Positions 21,961 through 34,450 of a stretch of DNA of 64,000 nucleotides are shown here, in pieces; the stretch's first letter is position 1, and every line of letters begins with the position of its first letter. The notes under the pieces are model-generated. The model did no database searches and had not been told where the DNA came from. It was given only the letters and a program-made list of their open reading frames with translations. This stretch comes from Malachius bipustulatus (Eukaryota; Arthropoda; Insecta; Coleoptera; Melyridae), in contig OU342637.1 in the NCBI GenBank assembly GCA_910589415.1, positions 29,790,162 to 29,854,161 on the forward strand. Direction: 5' to 3'. Both the position numbers and the translations under genes were made by a program.

Positions 21961-24214
21961 ATAAAAATACACTATTTCTGCGATTGATGCGCAAGAAGGT
22001 TTTTACTTTAGACTCTTATAATTATCACCGAAGACTTGTGGACGCACTTATAGTTATAGGTATGTTGCTTTTTACGAATATAAAATAAGCTGCTCAAACT
22101 ACTTACACTTGCCCTGATTATAATTATGGTCCTTTCAATGTTATGCTCCCCCCTTTAATAAAACCCTCCTAATTCATCGCACCTTTTACAAGGAAATATT
22201 CCACAAGGAATTTCCAGCTCCACCCACGTGATATTAACCAAGTTTCCGCGAGTGAGTATTTTATACTACCCCAAAGTGTATAGCAGGTAGTCCCGGTTAA
22301 CGAGCCTCATCTGTTACCGAACTCGGGACTCCTAGGAGCAGGTGACGGATGGCTGGTCTACGGCAGGGGTTGCCTTGCTGAAACCTCCGCCGAAACCACT
22401 TGCTTGGTTTACCTGAATCCAAGAGTGAGGGCCGATTCTTCACACAATGTAAACTCCTGTGAGCCGCGGGGATGGTGGAAGGTTATTTATACGGGGTGAG
22501 GAGTGATTAAAAGGGAAAGCTCCTGGGAAGGTAATAGTAAATCAAATTTGATAATGGGATGGGTTATCGACAGTTTATGGATCAATGAGGTCGATCGTGG
22601 GGAATTTATGAATTTATTCAAAAGCCTCGGTTGCCATTTTCATTACGTTCGGGTGAATTTTATAGAAACTTTCGATTATTTTTTAATTTAGGTACAGTAC
22701 CAAGTTTCCTGGTTTCATTTTATTTAATTGGATTAGATAATATAGTCAGTAGCGTCCGCATAAAGACATAAAAGGGACGAATATTTATTTTTTATTTGAT
22801 CCCCACCCCAGTGAAAATTAAAGTTTCTACACTTAAGTAGGTGTAAAATACAACTATGCTGAATTAATAGAGCTTAATTAGCGTTAAAAAAACTGTCAGT
22901 GTAGGTCGCTTACCAAGTCTTAACTTGTTGCAGTTAAAAGAGGACACCGCTTTAGGAATTACTAGTATGTTAGAGCTTGCAGTAAAGAAAACGAGACAGC
23001 TCATGTAATGAGTGCCCAGCACTCACACGAAATGCAGTCCTGGGACTGCTCCACCCAAGAGGGCTGCCGGCAGGGAAAACCTTGGTTAATGGACCGTTAA
23101 ACCTTGTCAAAGGAACGGGAGTTTTTCATTAACCAAGGACTGTGTAAGTTCTGAAGGATGCGATAAACCTCAACGGTTGCATAGGGATTAGGAGCACCTT
23201 TAGAAGTCGTTTATTTAAACTTTCAGCAACATATGACCACGAAGATAAACCTGTAGCATTCTAGAGTTATATAAACTTGAAACTGTTTCTTTGATAGCCT
23301 AACAATATCGTGTAAATGTTAATTTGAAAACTTGCGCTTCTTAAGTATGTTATAGAACCACTTAGTCGCCAGAATAAACTGTACTTCCCCCAAATAAATT
23401 GTTGTGTGTTGCAAGTGTCAGTTGGAGCGTCCACAATGCAAAACCAATACGCTTTAACTTGGAAAGTTCAGAACAAATCGAGTTTCTGGGCACGATGCCT
23501 GATCTTTTCTTAATTTTTTTACGAGCGACTACAATTTTTTAGTAGTCGCTCAACATTTGTTTCTGGGATATTTTGACCTGAATCCTCGAAGTATCTGACA
23601 TTTGTACGGGGAGAGATTTTTTGTGCTGAGAAAAAAATATCATGAACTTCTACCGACCAAAACCTTACCTTTTTGTGCGATGAGTACTAGAATTAGGATC
23701 TACATCAGCCTATTCATCCCTTTCTTGTTTTACTCGCTCTGGAGTCATCTCTCTTCGTTTTCCTTCCTGCTCATCACTTCTCTAATTACCTAATCCATGT
23801 ACGTAACAGCTTCTACCACTGACTCGACAATTACCTCGACTATCTCTTTCGGCGGTATTATCCTTCCATTCCAGCTGCCAATTCGATTCCTCTCTGCTTT
23901 ACTCACGTTTTGGGCATATTTATGTCTTGTGCTCCGAAGTCTCCATCTCCCCACGGCTGCTGGGGAAATGGATTATTGGGAGTACTTGGAGTCAATTGAT
24001 TATTATTTAGGTCTAAGTACCTATCAGAATATTTTAGGAGATTTAATATTTCATTTATCATTGGTTTGTGAAGTAGAAAATTGGTTGACAGTTAGAAAAA
24101 GAAACCTGAGGCTATTTCGTAAATTAAATAAAAATTTATTCAAAATTAAAAAGTCAACTGGCATCCCAAAACTTTCCCTTTCACTTTTTTTTTAAGTAGA
24201 GAGTTTCACATTTG
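21961..24214. other. non-coding; two small hairpins
   Basis: A GC-richer stretch at 22230-22490 has no convincing frame. A 12-bp inverted repeat pairs 23080-23091 with 23127-23138, and a 10-bp stem pairs 23523-23532 with 23542-23551. The 132-codon plus frame at 23797-24195 is unrecognised and lies in low-complexity AT sequence, so it is not called as a gene. Confidence 0.45.
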
Positions 24215-24380
24215 GTGTAGAATAATCTGGCTCCCAATTTGATCTCTCTATTTCATTTAGAAGTGTGAGAGAGAAATTATATTTCCAAAATTTGGTACAT
24301 TTATCGCCTTTTTCCCTTGACCCATACATTTGGGCTACTCAGTAAATTTTTCTCTCACGCCCCCTTGTACAACATGCTCT
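24215..24380. repeat. dispersed repeat family B, copy 1
   Basis: Homologous to 53420-53565: both read AATCTGGCTCC.AA.TTGATCTCTC.ATTTC, GAAGTGT.AGA, a CCTTT.TC..TTTTTC.CTTGACCCA block and TTTCTCTCA.GCC.CC. A CACCCTGTATATTA end word lies just outside at 24389-24402. Short non-coding mobile-element relic, class unknown. Confidence 0.6.
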
Positions 24381-24780
24381 TAAATGACACCCTGTATATT
24401 ATATAGAAATGTGGTAGCTATTAAAGTGTCCAATAATCTGAACAGGATGGATAGGTCTCATAAATCCTTAAGCAAACTGAGGAAAGAGTGAGAAGAATCC
24501 CCTATGTTATTCCAGTTCAATGGTAGGTATGTAATAATTATTTCTCTCTCTTAAGTTTGGTAAAACATAAACCGTTGTAATATATTGTGCGTTTATTTGC
24601 CAACACTCTATATACCTAATCCTAAAAACATTCAAATTACCTTCTAAAAAGCTGGAAGCTAAAACATTTTTCCTATTTACTTATCAGACCCCTGAATTAT
24701 TGTCATTCATTTTCATATTTACTTGACTTGACTGTCCCTGTTATCTATCCCACGCTCCAATTTTCTCTTCCTGCCCTCAG

Positions 24781-25039
24781 CCGCATTTACCCGGGCCTGA
24801 CAACCCCATCACCTAGCTCCCGGCGATCGGGCGGGTATATTTCCCGGTCAGGCTCTGGAAATCCCCGTTCTCATAAGCAACATAACCAACACGATATCCA
24901 CTCTTCACATTCTATCCCTGTTCCAGAGTATATATGTGAGAGTATAGAGCATTCTTCTCGACCCTGCTCCCCGGTTTCGAATTTCTCGAGTTTCATGAGC
25001 CCAGATATCGAACATCCTCGATGGGTGGCCGGTCGTTAA
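24781..25039 (+). CDS. candidate terminal coding exon, serine-rich tail
   Basis: A strong acceptor (TTTTCTCTTCCTGCCCTCAG ending at 24780) precedes one codon-completing base and 85 sense codons to a TAA at 25037-25039. The peptide begins RIYPGLTTPSPSSRRSGGY, is rich in Ser/Pro/Arg/His and ends near DIEHPRWVAGR, in the style of an intracellular tail of a membrane or signalling protein. Base composition is near 50% GC, well above the surroundings. A possible AATAAA lies far downstream at 25827-25832. I recognise no family and found no upstream exon in this window. If real, its last intron could be very long and include the ratchet candidate at 5529. Confidence 0.38.
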
Positions 25040-26769
25040 CTTCTCTTTGTCACCTAGAGGCTTGGAATGCTGCGATGTGCTTTCACCGTGTTTGTCTTGT
25101 AATATGGGATTCGGAGTTCCTTCAAGGAGTATAATGTGTCAGGGCGGGGAGATTTCCCCACTGCTGAGAGTTAAGAGAAGGATCTCATTCTTTCGCTTTT
25201 ATATACAATATAATCAATGATGTCGAGTAAATATTTCGTTATACTACATTCTCGTTTAAACACAGGTATGACTCATTTTTACAGCTTCAGAAGCATGGGG
25301 TGTAAAGTAGGATCAATAAGATCAACTAAGAAGCCGATTCAAGCTTCTGTTTGTTTAATTTTGCCATACCTACAAGACAACCCTGCAGTTATAAAGCATC
25401 GATTCATGAATATTCAAACTTCTTGGTTTTGATTGAAGGTATGTATAGTTACAGTTGGTTAAGAACAAAGACGTGAGTTCCCCGATACAAACATCAATAC
25501 ACAAGTGCCATAATAGAAAACGCTCCGGAGTTGCAACATTACATGTTTACTGCAACGATCAGAGTTGAGAACTGCGAACGCCAACGCTAACGGCGCCGTA
25601 AATTCCATTTCAAAGATTCCCCCGCCACCTCCGTCCTTTACAAACATCAAACACTAAAGGAACAAATACACCTTGATATCGATGATCCTCTCAATCCTGC
25701 CTGTGACGTAGTGCTAGTACTAGTACTAGTACTACGAACAGTACTATTGCCAACCCGACTGAGTTATATTGTGTTTCACAGAGCCTGTGAAGCTTGAGCT
25801 TTGTATGTATTGAGGGTATTATATCAAATAAAGACAATGCAGATGACAGTTACTGTGTATATGTTGGATGTGCCGAGTTTGGCATTATTCAGGTTCGGTT
25901 CGCCTCTATCCATCCGCAACCCAGGTCATGCCATTGTTGTCAATGGATACGATAATGTCTTTCCGCATAAGCCTGTTTTATAATATGTGCCACGTCTATA
26001 TTGACCGGTGTCTGTGAACACACGGTATTGGTGTTTATACATAATACAGTGAAAATGTGAGTGACTTTGTTGACGATACGGCTATTCATCATGTTTAGAG
26101 CTGATTGGCTAATCTAATGAGAATTAAGTCAGCGATCATCGCTTATTGACAGCCGGTTAATGAAGCGATTGGGATTCTATTTTTATGCCTGAAAATGTTC
26201 ACCCTCTTCAACAGAAATGAGAATTTTAATGCAACATTTTTTATCAGACCGATTCCCGTATTTGCAAAGCATCCCGACCCAGATATGTATCTACAATTTA
26301 TATGCATTAGAATGAGATGCAGATGGAGATAATTATTGACTACGTACATTTTTTTGCTCATCAAATCCCATGGACGCTTTTCCATTTCCAATCTTTTTTT
26401 TATTTCATTCCCCGGTGGCTATGAATGTTAGTCAAAGTATCACTGACTATCACAAAATTACAATTTTCGATTGACCAAATTGGCTGTTTTAGTGAAAGTG
26501 TCAAAAGGTTTCTATACTTGACCAGGAAATAGCAGTAAAGATAGGTCAAAGTAAAATAGTCTTCTTCTTTCGACGCTCACTTTGCTTTTGTTTAACTTTT
26601 GACTTGCGCATGATACTTTACCGTCTAAAATACCGATGAACACTTCAATAATGCCAAAAAAGATTATAAAGCTTTTATTTCTTGACGTTCCAGACTTGTG
26701 AATGACTGAATGACAGGAAGTAGCTACACCTGCACTCGTCGCGATTAAAGAATAAAATCTTCAGCAACA
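25040..26769. other. non-coding, possible 3' UTR at left
   Basis: The first ~800 bp could be 3' UTR of the candidate exon just upstream, with AATAAA at 25827-25832. A small TAGTAC tandem, itself palindromic, lies at about 25712-25733. No other gene-like feature. Confidence 0.4.
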
Positions 26770-27440
26770 TTGTAATGTAACTCATTTATGCCTAAAAGTT
26801 TATTTACGGGTACCTTACATCAAAAATATAATTGTTTTCTCGAGCTAAAATTCCTGGCGACCTTTTTCTGAAAAGTATCGCGTGTAAATTCACGAACCCT
26901 TTGATCAGGGTAGAAAACATCACCTGAGAGGTGCATCGCGCACTAAAACGTCTACGTGGAACCCAGAGGTTGGCGTAGAAAGTCTTTATTTGGCAATATC
27001 GACGACAAGCTCTCACGATTAGTCCAGGAGAACGGCGTGACTTTCTTGGAAGAAAGCGTCGAGGGAAGACACAAGACAGGCAGGCCCGGGTACGAAACGA
27101 GGGCGGACGTGTGATCTACAACAAGAAAGGTCCACCTGTAATCTATCTTACCTAAATCTGTCTTTTTTATATTGCCCGTGCCTGTTATCTTTCTAAATAT
27201 GTAGAAGTAAATTTATCTTAACAGAATTTGAGTCCGGGACCGAAAGGCCAACGAGTTTTGGTTTCGTTCGAAAATCTACGTTTTAAGTTAACTAACAACG
27301 TGTTTCTTCCCAACGACAGTGAAGAATTTTCTCAAATCTCGAACTAAAATTAAAACACATCGCCGATTAAACAAGGGCGTTTCCGGCAAATTATATCTTT
27401 AATTACCTTAGACTTTCCGGTAGCGACCAACTTCAATTTC
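26770..27440. repeat. dispersed repeat family A, copy 1
   Basis: Starts TGTAATG..CTCATTTATG and aligns over most of its length with 52737-53350: TTGTTTTCTCGAG.TAAAATTCCT, GCGACCTTTTTCT, AAAAGTATCGCGTGTAAATT, AATTTGAGTCCG, GGTTCGTTCGA, GACAGTGAAGAATTTTC and TTTAGACTTTC. It is 650-670 bp, non-coding, with a TG start. This would fit an old solo LTR, but no matching 3' end or target duplication was found. Confidence 0.7.
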
Positions 27441-27836
27441 AAATACGCCGTGACGTGTTGGATTTTAAAGACGCTCTTAATAATTAACGTTAATATCTTG
27501 TGAAAACCACCATTTTTCAACAGTAGTATTTCAAAGTATCACTTCCTCCTAGCACGTAAAATAGAAACAACTGTTTGCTATTACAACTCCAGGTTCCTCG
27601 ATTTGGCCAGCTTAATTGAGGATGGTATCTAAAATATTGAACTCCAGCATCTCCCAACTGTAAGTAAAGTTTCCTGTGACTTTCGAAGAGCTTTTATCAT
27701 AGAAAGAGTGAGATCAATATCTTATGAGGCATTTCAAGGAAATTCTCCTATTTATTCTATTTATGAGTCTCGAACTGTATGCAAATAAAGCAAAATAATG
27801 GAAATGTTTCTTAATTCATGTTTTATAAAGAAGTTG

Positions 27837-28331
27837 TAAGTGCCTGTTCAGGCTGTTATGACCGGTAAGGATTAGAGTACCAGTCTCAGCTCCTTTTCGT
27901 CCGAGTCAGCTAAGAACAGTCCTGGTCCTGCTGTAGCCTCTTAATACTTCTCTAGACCTATTTGGGTCAATTTCTCAATAGCCCTGATTTGAAGACCTTT
28001 GGTTGGACCAAGTGCTGGTCACTTGGTTCGGTAGGAGATAATCCTGAGTGAACCCAGCGCTTTTGGGAAAGCCTGACTATCGGTGCATTTATAAATTATC
28101 TGCTTCTATTATCTCTTCAATTTTGGCTGTCTGTAACATCGCGTATATACCTCTATCTGGAAGACCTTTGTGCATGGTTGAGCCTAAGAAAAAAGATCTC
28201 CCCAGTCCTGGTCCTGCCAAAGAGAGTGCCATTCTAATGAAACCATTCTTATTACTGGTGGTGGCGAATGTGAAAGGTGTTACTGCGATCCCGGAACAAG
28301 CTGCTTCGACAAATACACTGTTGCCAAACAT
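27837..28331 (-). pseudogene. degenerate LINE C-terminal (RNase H-like) remnant
   Basis: The minus strand at 27837-27869 encodes LTGHNSLNRHL, very close to the LTGH(C)xLNxHL motif following the RNase H region of jockey-type LINEs. It is preceded, after a frameshift, by SDEKELRLVL (about 27870-27905), which matches the usual start of that motif. Further upstream an 80-codon frame (28089-28331) may preserve older parts of the same ORF but is not recognisable by itself. A GCAGGACCAGGACTG word occurs at both ends of the remnant, so part is duplicated. Stops and frameshifts make it dead. Confidence 0.5.
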
Positions 28332-31300
28332 AGCCTATTATCACTATTGTGCGATAAAATTAGATAAAAAGATTGAATTGAATTTTAAGCCCCTATTGCT
28401 AGCTGCTAAGCCAGTTTCGAGCACCTGCACCAGGATGATTCAAACGTTTTCTTCAACGAGACCCTTCCATTTCATCGTCGAGTTTTTAATGTTTTTTGTC
28501 TGTTTCGTAATCATGTTAAACTAATTTTAAATCCTGCCACCTTTCCTTATTTTACTCCCTTCCTTCTTGGTTGACCGTCGTGCAACAAGAACGTCTAAAC
28601 TCATCTAACATGGGACGAGAAAAAGTTCTTACGTTCGAGTAGCAGGTAAGCGATCGTGGTAGAAGTCGGGTAAGTGCTAGAGAAGACATCGTCTCTTCGA
28701 GAACCTTCACCCGTCAGAAGAAAAGGGAGAATACTCACCCATCTAATCCTTTACCCAAAATTTATCGCTCCTTAATAGGATACCTCCATAACATTTCGTC
28801 TTTTAGGTAGAGCTAGAGCCACATTTGGTTCGAGCCCTAACAATGCCTCTACCATCGTCACTACTAGACGAGTTCTCAAACAACAAATAACTCTTGATGG
28901 TGGGTCTTCACTTTTCGTATATTGTAGATCGTTCCCTGTAAAGGGCTAATATCCTCATTGTCACCAACACCATTGTGCAATATATTATTATCAGATCCAC
29001 AATCTCATGTTAACATTATTACATTGAACAAACTGCCTGAATATTTATGTACAGCCATCGAATTTATTTAATTATTTTCGAGCTATAACTAGTTAGCTGG
29101 TCTTCAAGTTTTGTAAATACGGGCATCAATCTTTAGATAAACACCGAGTTTACATATGAGTATCGATCCCGGCAGCATGTCCAATATGCAGACTTGAACT
29201 CCGACCTGATTGTTGGAGAGATTGTGGGAAAAATAGCAGTATCAAGTTTTTTTTTTGGCTGATAGGGTAGTTTTTTCATAATATGTTATTCATAAATAAA
29301 AATTCCCCGAGTTTGAATATTATCAATTATGGATGTTGATGGGAAAATAATGGGTTTAGCAGCATAAAATTCAAAAAGGAGAGAAATCTAGATTCGGCCT
29401 CTTGGTAACAGAAAAAAGTTATTGTGATTCAGGTTTCCTTCTTTTGTGCTTTGTTTATATTTTCACAGTGTTAAGAATTACGTATAAAGTGATGGGAGAA
29501 GTTTTAATTTTTAATTCCCTCGGTCATACCAGCAATAAAATCTTTCAAAGCATTTCTGAATACGAATTTTCCGTCTTTGTACCAGAGGTCATCAACATTA
29601 GAAATCTCATTAGGTAACCCCAGGTAGAAATGAATCAGACCCAGGATAAATTGTCAAGTAAACTGTGATTTACAAGTCACAGATTGGTAACGTTGCCAAA
29701 ATAATGACCTTCGATAACGTGACAAGCCACGATATAAACGAATTAGGATCGCTATAATACCGACCCCCCGACTCTAGACAGCTAATGTACAATAAGGAAA
29801 TTAATTTGCATGTGGAACACGAAATGGAAATCTTAGGTGGGAATCAAGAAGCATTGGGGAATTCGCCAACCGCCAACTATGTAACTTGAGAGTGTTTCCG
29901 TGCATTCTTCATAATATCCTTTTAGTTCGGATGAGTGGAGTCCTATGCAGTTACTTGACATGACTAACTGAGTAACATAGTTCTAAATGCAGTTCCGGTA
30001 ATGTGCATATCCTGATGGGTTGTTTATCTTGACAGTCGACATAATAGCACTTCAGAAGTCGCGTCTGTTCCACGGAAAACTAGCTGAATAATAATTGTCT
30101 GGCTCTTGAATACGTAACATTACAGGGAGTGCAACCAGGAATGTAAGCCGCAAATGGGATAAGGTGTCACGCGTGCCAGGAAATGCAACAAGATCCACGT
30201 TGCACGAAAAATAATGGCGTGATTGCTGTTATCCCTTGATGTAGCTTTCCTGATTATTATCAGTGGTAGGGTGGGGGATAACAAGTTACACGTTATGAAA
30301 ATAAGTTTCAAATTTTTATAACGACGACGTGCGCAGCATGTTTATTGTTTTCAATAAAAAGATTCTGGGATTAAACGGGGAAAGAAAGATTTTACCCTTT
30401 TGAACATCCTGAATGATAATAGGACTTCTCGAGGTTTTTGATCTTTGCGAAATTATTAGATTTCGGAAAGGCACAATTTTTATGTTTACAAGGATCCAAT
30501 TCTCCTAACCCCTTACCTAAGTGACGTTAGGTGCCTACAAGCGCGCTGCCAAACTGATCACCCCATTTTGTTTCACGAAATTCGACAAAATCATATTAAT
30601 GAAATATGATGCAATATTTCTGAGATCAAAATTTTTACCCTCGGGATCCTGCATGATGTTTTATTCAAGACCCGACACCCTTGATGTTTTTCTGGAACGC
30701 CTTCTAGAACTAATCAACTCCGGAATATATTTTAGGAATTCCGAATCTTCTATTCCTGGAACATTTTAAACAGTAGCAGCTTCCAGACACTCTGATAAAT
30801 TAGTTGTGGAAGTACAGCTAAGTTCCCCCGATTATTTCCGCTCGACTCGTGACAATATTATATAACATATCTATATTTAAATACTCCATAAGACAGAAGT
30901 AGCTAAATACAGCTACCTTACATATAATTAAATAATCAACAATCAATGGTTAATAAAACCAATCAAGTGTAATAAATAAATAAGTGTTGTATAAATAAGC
31001 AACCAGTTTTAGTGTTTATAAATAAATATGGTATTGAAATATATTGAAATAAATCGGGATAATTTTAGAAGAACTGAATACTTTTTTAAGTACCTATATA
31101 AGTGTGTATGGAACATTTTTACGTCTACATGAATTTTAATGAAGTAATCAACTTTAATTAAAACAACCCTGCATCCATGAACATATTGGCGTTTTAGAGT
31201 AAACATTAGCTGAGAAAATAATATCCTAAATTCAGCACAACAGTACTATCCTAGATGGAGTTAATAAAAGAGGAGATTACAAACAGAATCAGGTAATAAA

Positions 31301-32929
31301 ATCTTTCTCGTAAAATCGAAGTGCTAATTATTGAAGTTTCATCCAATACCGACGCTGGTGTTCAAGTAATTCTCCTAAAGTTCATACCATTAATTTAATG
31401 CAATCAAAAACTTTTATTACTTGACCACCCAAACAATACTTACATTTAACAATAAGGAATAAAATCAACAATGATGGTTTATTCACTGGAAACCATCTGA
31501 ATTATCTAATCAGGAGGAATTCTTGGGTATTCACCTTAAATGGACGAAATACGTACGTTGAGAGGTAATCAACCAAAGCTTTATTTATTTTATACGAGTA
31601 CGAGTTTTATATCTAAAACGACTCCTCAAAATAATAAAACATTTACACTTGTGATAAGTTAATTGGGCCGTAACTTTTTCTTGTTTAATTTCTTTCTCTC
31701 CTTTCTCTTTTGCTTTGCTGTTTGTCCGGGATTTATATAAAAAATTACTTTGGCTTTGCCCTGTATGAAGGCTTAACAAGACGGCCCTAATTGTTAAACA
31801 AGGTCGATTCCTGTTTCATGATACAAAGATATAACGATAACAAGGGAGAAGTTATTATTTCACCCCAGGTCAAATCAGGAAAAATCCATATAAGAGAAAT
31901 TGTATATTTTATGGAAATGTAAATGCGCATCAGTGATATGATATTTCTGGCCTGATATTTAAATTCGTTTTATAAATTTGTAAATTGGATTACGCAATGG
32001 CGCAATGACTAAGTTTATTTATTTTAACTGAAATACATTCAAAAGGGCGGTAATAATTGGATATTAATCAAATTGGTATTTTAAATGTACATATATTTCT
32101 ATTGGACAAACAATATAGTGTTGGTGTTTATATATCATCATTTTAAATAACCAATTTGAAATCTATTTAGTTTTCCATCATCATCAAAACTTCAATTAAT
32201 TGTGACAAATTACTGTCTGAAGAAAAAAAACTAGACATTAAAATTAATTATAATGTTGTATAATATAAATTCTCTAAATGAAGTAACTCTGTTTACAATA
32301 AAATTTAAAATGACATTACTCTAGGAATCCACACTTTGGAAGATATTTGTGTTAGGCTAAAAACGAAATCGAAATTTCCGAGGATTGAAGACCTGAAGCC
32401 GCCAACAGGCCAAGATCGTAACAAAATCTTGTGTAACGTGAATGACCCTGGCCCGTTGCTCTGTGGCAAAAAGCCACCGTGATCGTCTATTTAGCTCTGG
32501 GTTTCCCCTAATAGGACCGTTGTGTTTTCCTACGTTGTGTTTACCGTTGTTTTTATCGTAGTCACCCCTGCTCTTTGATTGAGGTATGCCAGGATTACTA
32601 TGGCCGAAACGGATGCGCAAAAGAACCTACTGAGATTTTTTCTATTTCGGCGGATTCGGATTTCATTCGGAAAAGCGGGGAAATTAACGGAGACTTGTTG
32701 TTAACTGTGGACTTCCTATCCGATGTCTAAAAGCGAGTGATGAGCGAGAGAATTCGTTTGCAAGGGCGTAAAATGGTGAAGTGCGAGAGGGGCTGTGATT
32801 TTGCATAGAGAGTACAAAAAAATGGAAATCGAAGAGAGATCCCTTTCATGCATTTTTCAAACTCTAATCCATTTCGGATTCCACTCTTTTGCACACCTGT
32901 GCTTTCTTATTATTTCGCTTGGCTTTTGT
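28332..32929. other. non-coding, no gene recognised
   Basis: A 4.6-kb AT-rich stretch with no recognised gene, RNA or repeat. Small frames such as 30521-30769 (plus) and 32357-32620 (minus) show no family features; the second lies near the possible gypsy debris and may belong to it. Confidence 0.45.
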
Positions 32930-33180
32930 TTCGTTTACAGACGACCCGGTATATTGCGGGAATGTCTTATTATTTCGTTTCGCTTTTATTTCGGTTACAG
33001 ACTATCTGGTATATTGCGGAAATGTCTGTGTGATTCACCTATTACACGATTTTCCTTGCCTAATTTCCTTTTTATATTTTCTTTGATTTCATTTCAAGCA
33101 ACAGCTTGAATTAATTAAAGAATACAACCATGTTGGTTACAGACGATCCGGGATATGGCGGAAATGTCTGTCTATTACCT
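32930..33180. repeat. 60-bp short repeat, two tandem copies plus one displaced
   Basis: TTACAGACGA.CCGGTATATTGCGGGAATGTCT or close versions occur near 32935, 32995 and 33137. The first two are adjacent (60-bp period), with TTATTTCG.TT.GCTTTT between them. Three overlapping plus frames here reflect the repeat. Confidence 0.7.
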
Positions 33181-33535
33181 ATTCGATGATTATTGAATTC
33201 TCATTTTGTATTTTAATGAGCTTTACTCGTTGACTCGCTCTTCCTTTCGTTTGGGAATTTTTATGAGCGTTTATTGTTGTGGGCTTAGTTAGGGAAGAAA
33301 GATCTTCCCTAACTATTTTCTTAATGGATTTTCCCTAATTTGTGAAGAAAATTCCTTCAGAATAGGCGCTTTGCCATGTACTAGTGAATTGGTTCGAGGA
33401 GAATTTGCCAACTGCGAGTATCGAGTTGTTTCGAGAAGAGATGCAAACTTATTGGATTTCCATGGGAGTTTTTCTAAGGCAGATTACGGAATTTCTAACC
33501 GGAGCACGCTTATAGCATCGTCGCTAGTTGAATTA

Positions 33536-33817
33536 TAAAGTTTGGATAAGGATTGGGCGACCGAGAGTTCACTTAGATGCCATCTCCCGGGTTTACGTCC
33601 AAAGGGTTAAGTTTAGATAAGGATTGGGCGACCGAGAGTTCACTAAAAAAAAGCCGTCTCCCGGGTTTACGTCCGAAGGGTAAAGTTTAGATGAGGATTG
33701 GGCGACCGAGAGTTCACTAAAAAAAGCCGTCTCCCGGGTTTACGTCCGAAGGGTTGAATTGGGCGACCGAGAGTTCACTAAAAAAAGCCGTCTCCCGGGT
33801 TTACGTCCGAAGGGTTA
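33536..33817. repeat. four-copy ~72-bp tandem repeat
   Basis: ATTGGGCGACCGAGAGTTCACT recurs at 33552, 33623, 33697 and 33758, each followed by TCTCCCGGGTTTACGTCC.AAGGGT. The periods are 71, 74 and 61 bp. Copies 2-4 are almost identical and the first is diverged, so expansion ran towards the right. No spacers and a very short array rule out CRISPR. It may be the U3 repeat of a decayed LTR. Confidence 0.9.
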
Positions 33818-34186
33818 GGAAGACAGACTTGACCTGCTCGAAAGCTGATCTCATCTGCCTGGAGCTTCGGTAGGACGTCGGCTTTTATAGAAGCGGTGGT
33901 CCGCTTTCTAAACACCACGCAACAATGCACCTTATTGGCACTGCCCTATACCGTGATTTATTTCTTAATCATATTTCCCTAATCACGGGACTTAGCGATT
34001 TGACCTCGCGGCTACCTTACTGAATTGTCCTAACCCTGAACTACCTAAATTTTCCTTCAAATCGGTCAACGCGTTCTGTACCTTTCCATTGTGTCTAGCT
34101 ATTATAATTACACCGATTCCATCTTCATTTTGCATTTTCACCTACTTGCAGTTTCGGGACCGCAGTGATTTTTCGGCTGTTGTCAT

Positions 34187-34450
34187 TTATTTATTCGTTT
34201 TATCGATTGGTGTAATTTTCATTATCGTAGATGGTATACCTAACGAGTTACTATTGTCTTTGAATGAAGTTATTGTTTGATTCCTGATTTCACATTCTTT
34301 CACCCGGTCTGTATCTAGGTCATCCTTTTCTCCGTCACGCGTTTCGAGAGTGTCTTTTACAATACCCTGCCTTACCATCTGGTCAACTTCTACCCTAGCT
34401 TCGCCGTCTCTTCGATGTTGTTAAAAGTGCTGGAACTCCACTAGCTAGAG
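34187..34450 (-). pseudogene. possible gypsy-type RT N-terminal fragment
   Basis: The minus strand reads QHRRDGEARVEVDQMVRQGIV before a non-conserved frame to 34187. The block resembles the lead-in of Ty3/gypsy RT (RR-x-x-V-x-x-x-V-x-x-M-x-x-x-GI-I/V). The PSTSPW motif that should follow is not present, and no catalytic motif can be read. Orientation agrees with the LTR/PBS junctions at 35.8-37.2 kb. Support is only this short block. Confidence 0.33.

Noticed and set aside
23797..24195. 132-codon plus frame
   Set aside because: AT-biased composition, no motif, no convincing promoter or splice context.
28048..28524. 158-codon plus-strand open frame
   Set aside because: It overlaps the minus-strand LINE remnant, and its apparent AYIPLS/FLLL similarity to RT is weak, whereas the minus strand carries the LTGH-type motif in the expected order.
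33536..33817. Regular repeats as a possible CRISPR array
   Set aside because: Units abut without unique spacers, the host is eukaryotic, and no cas genes are present.
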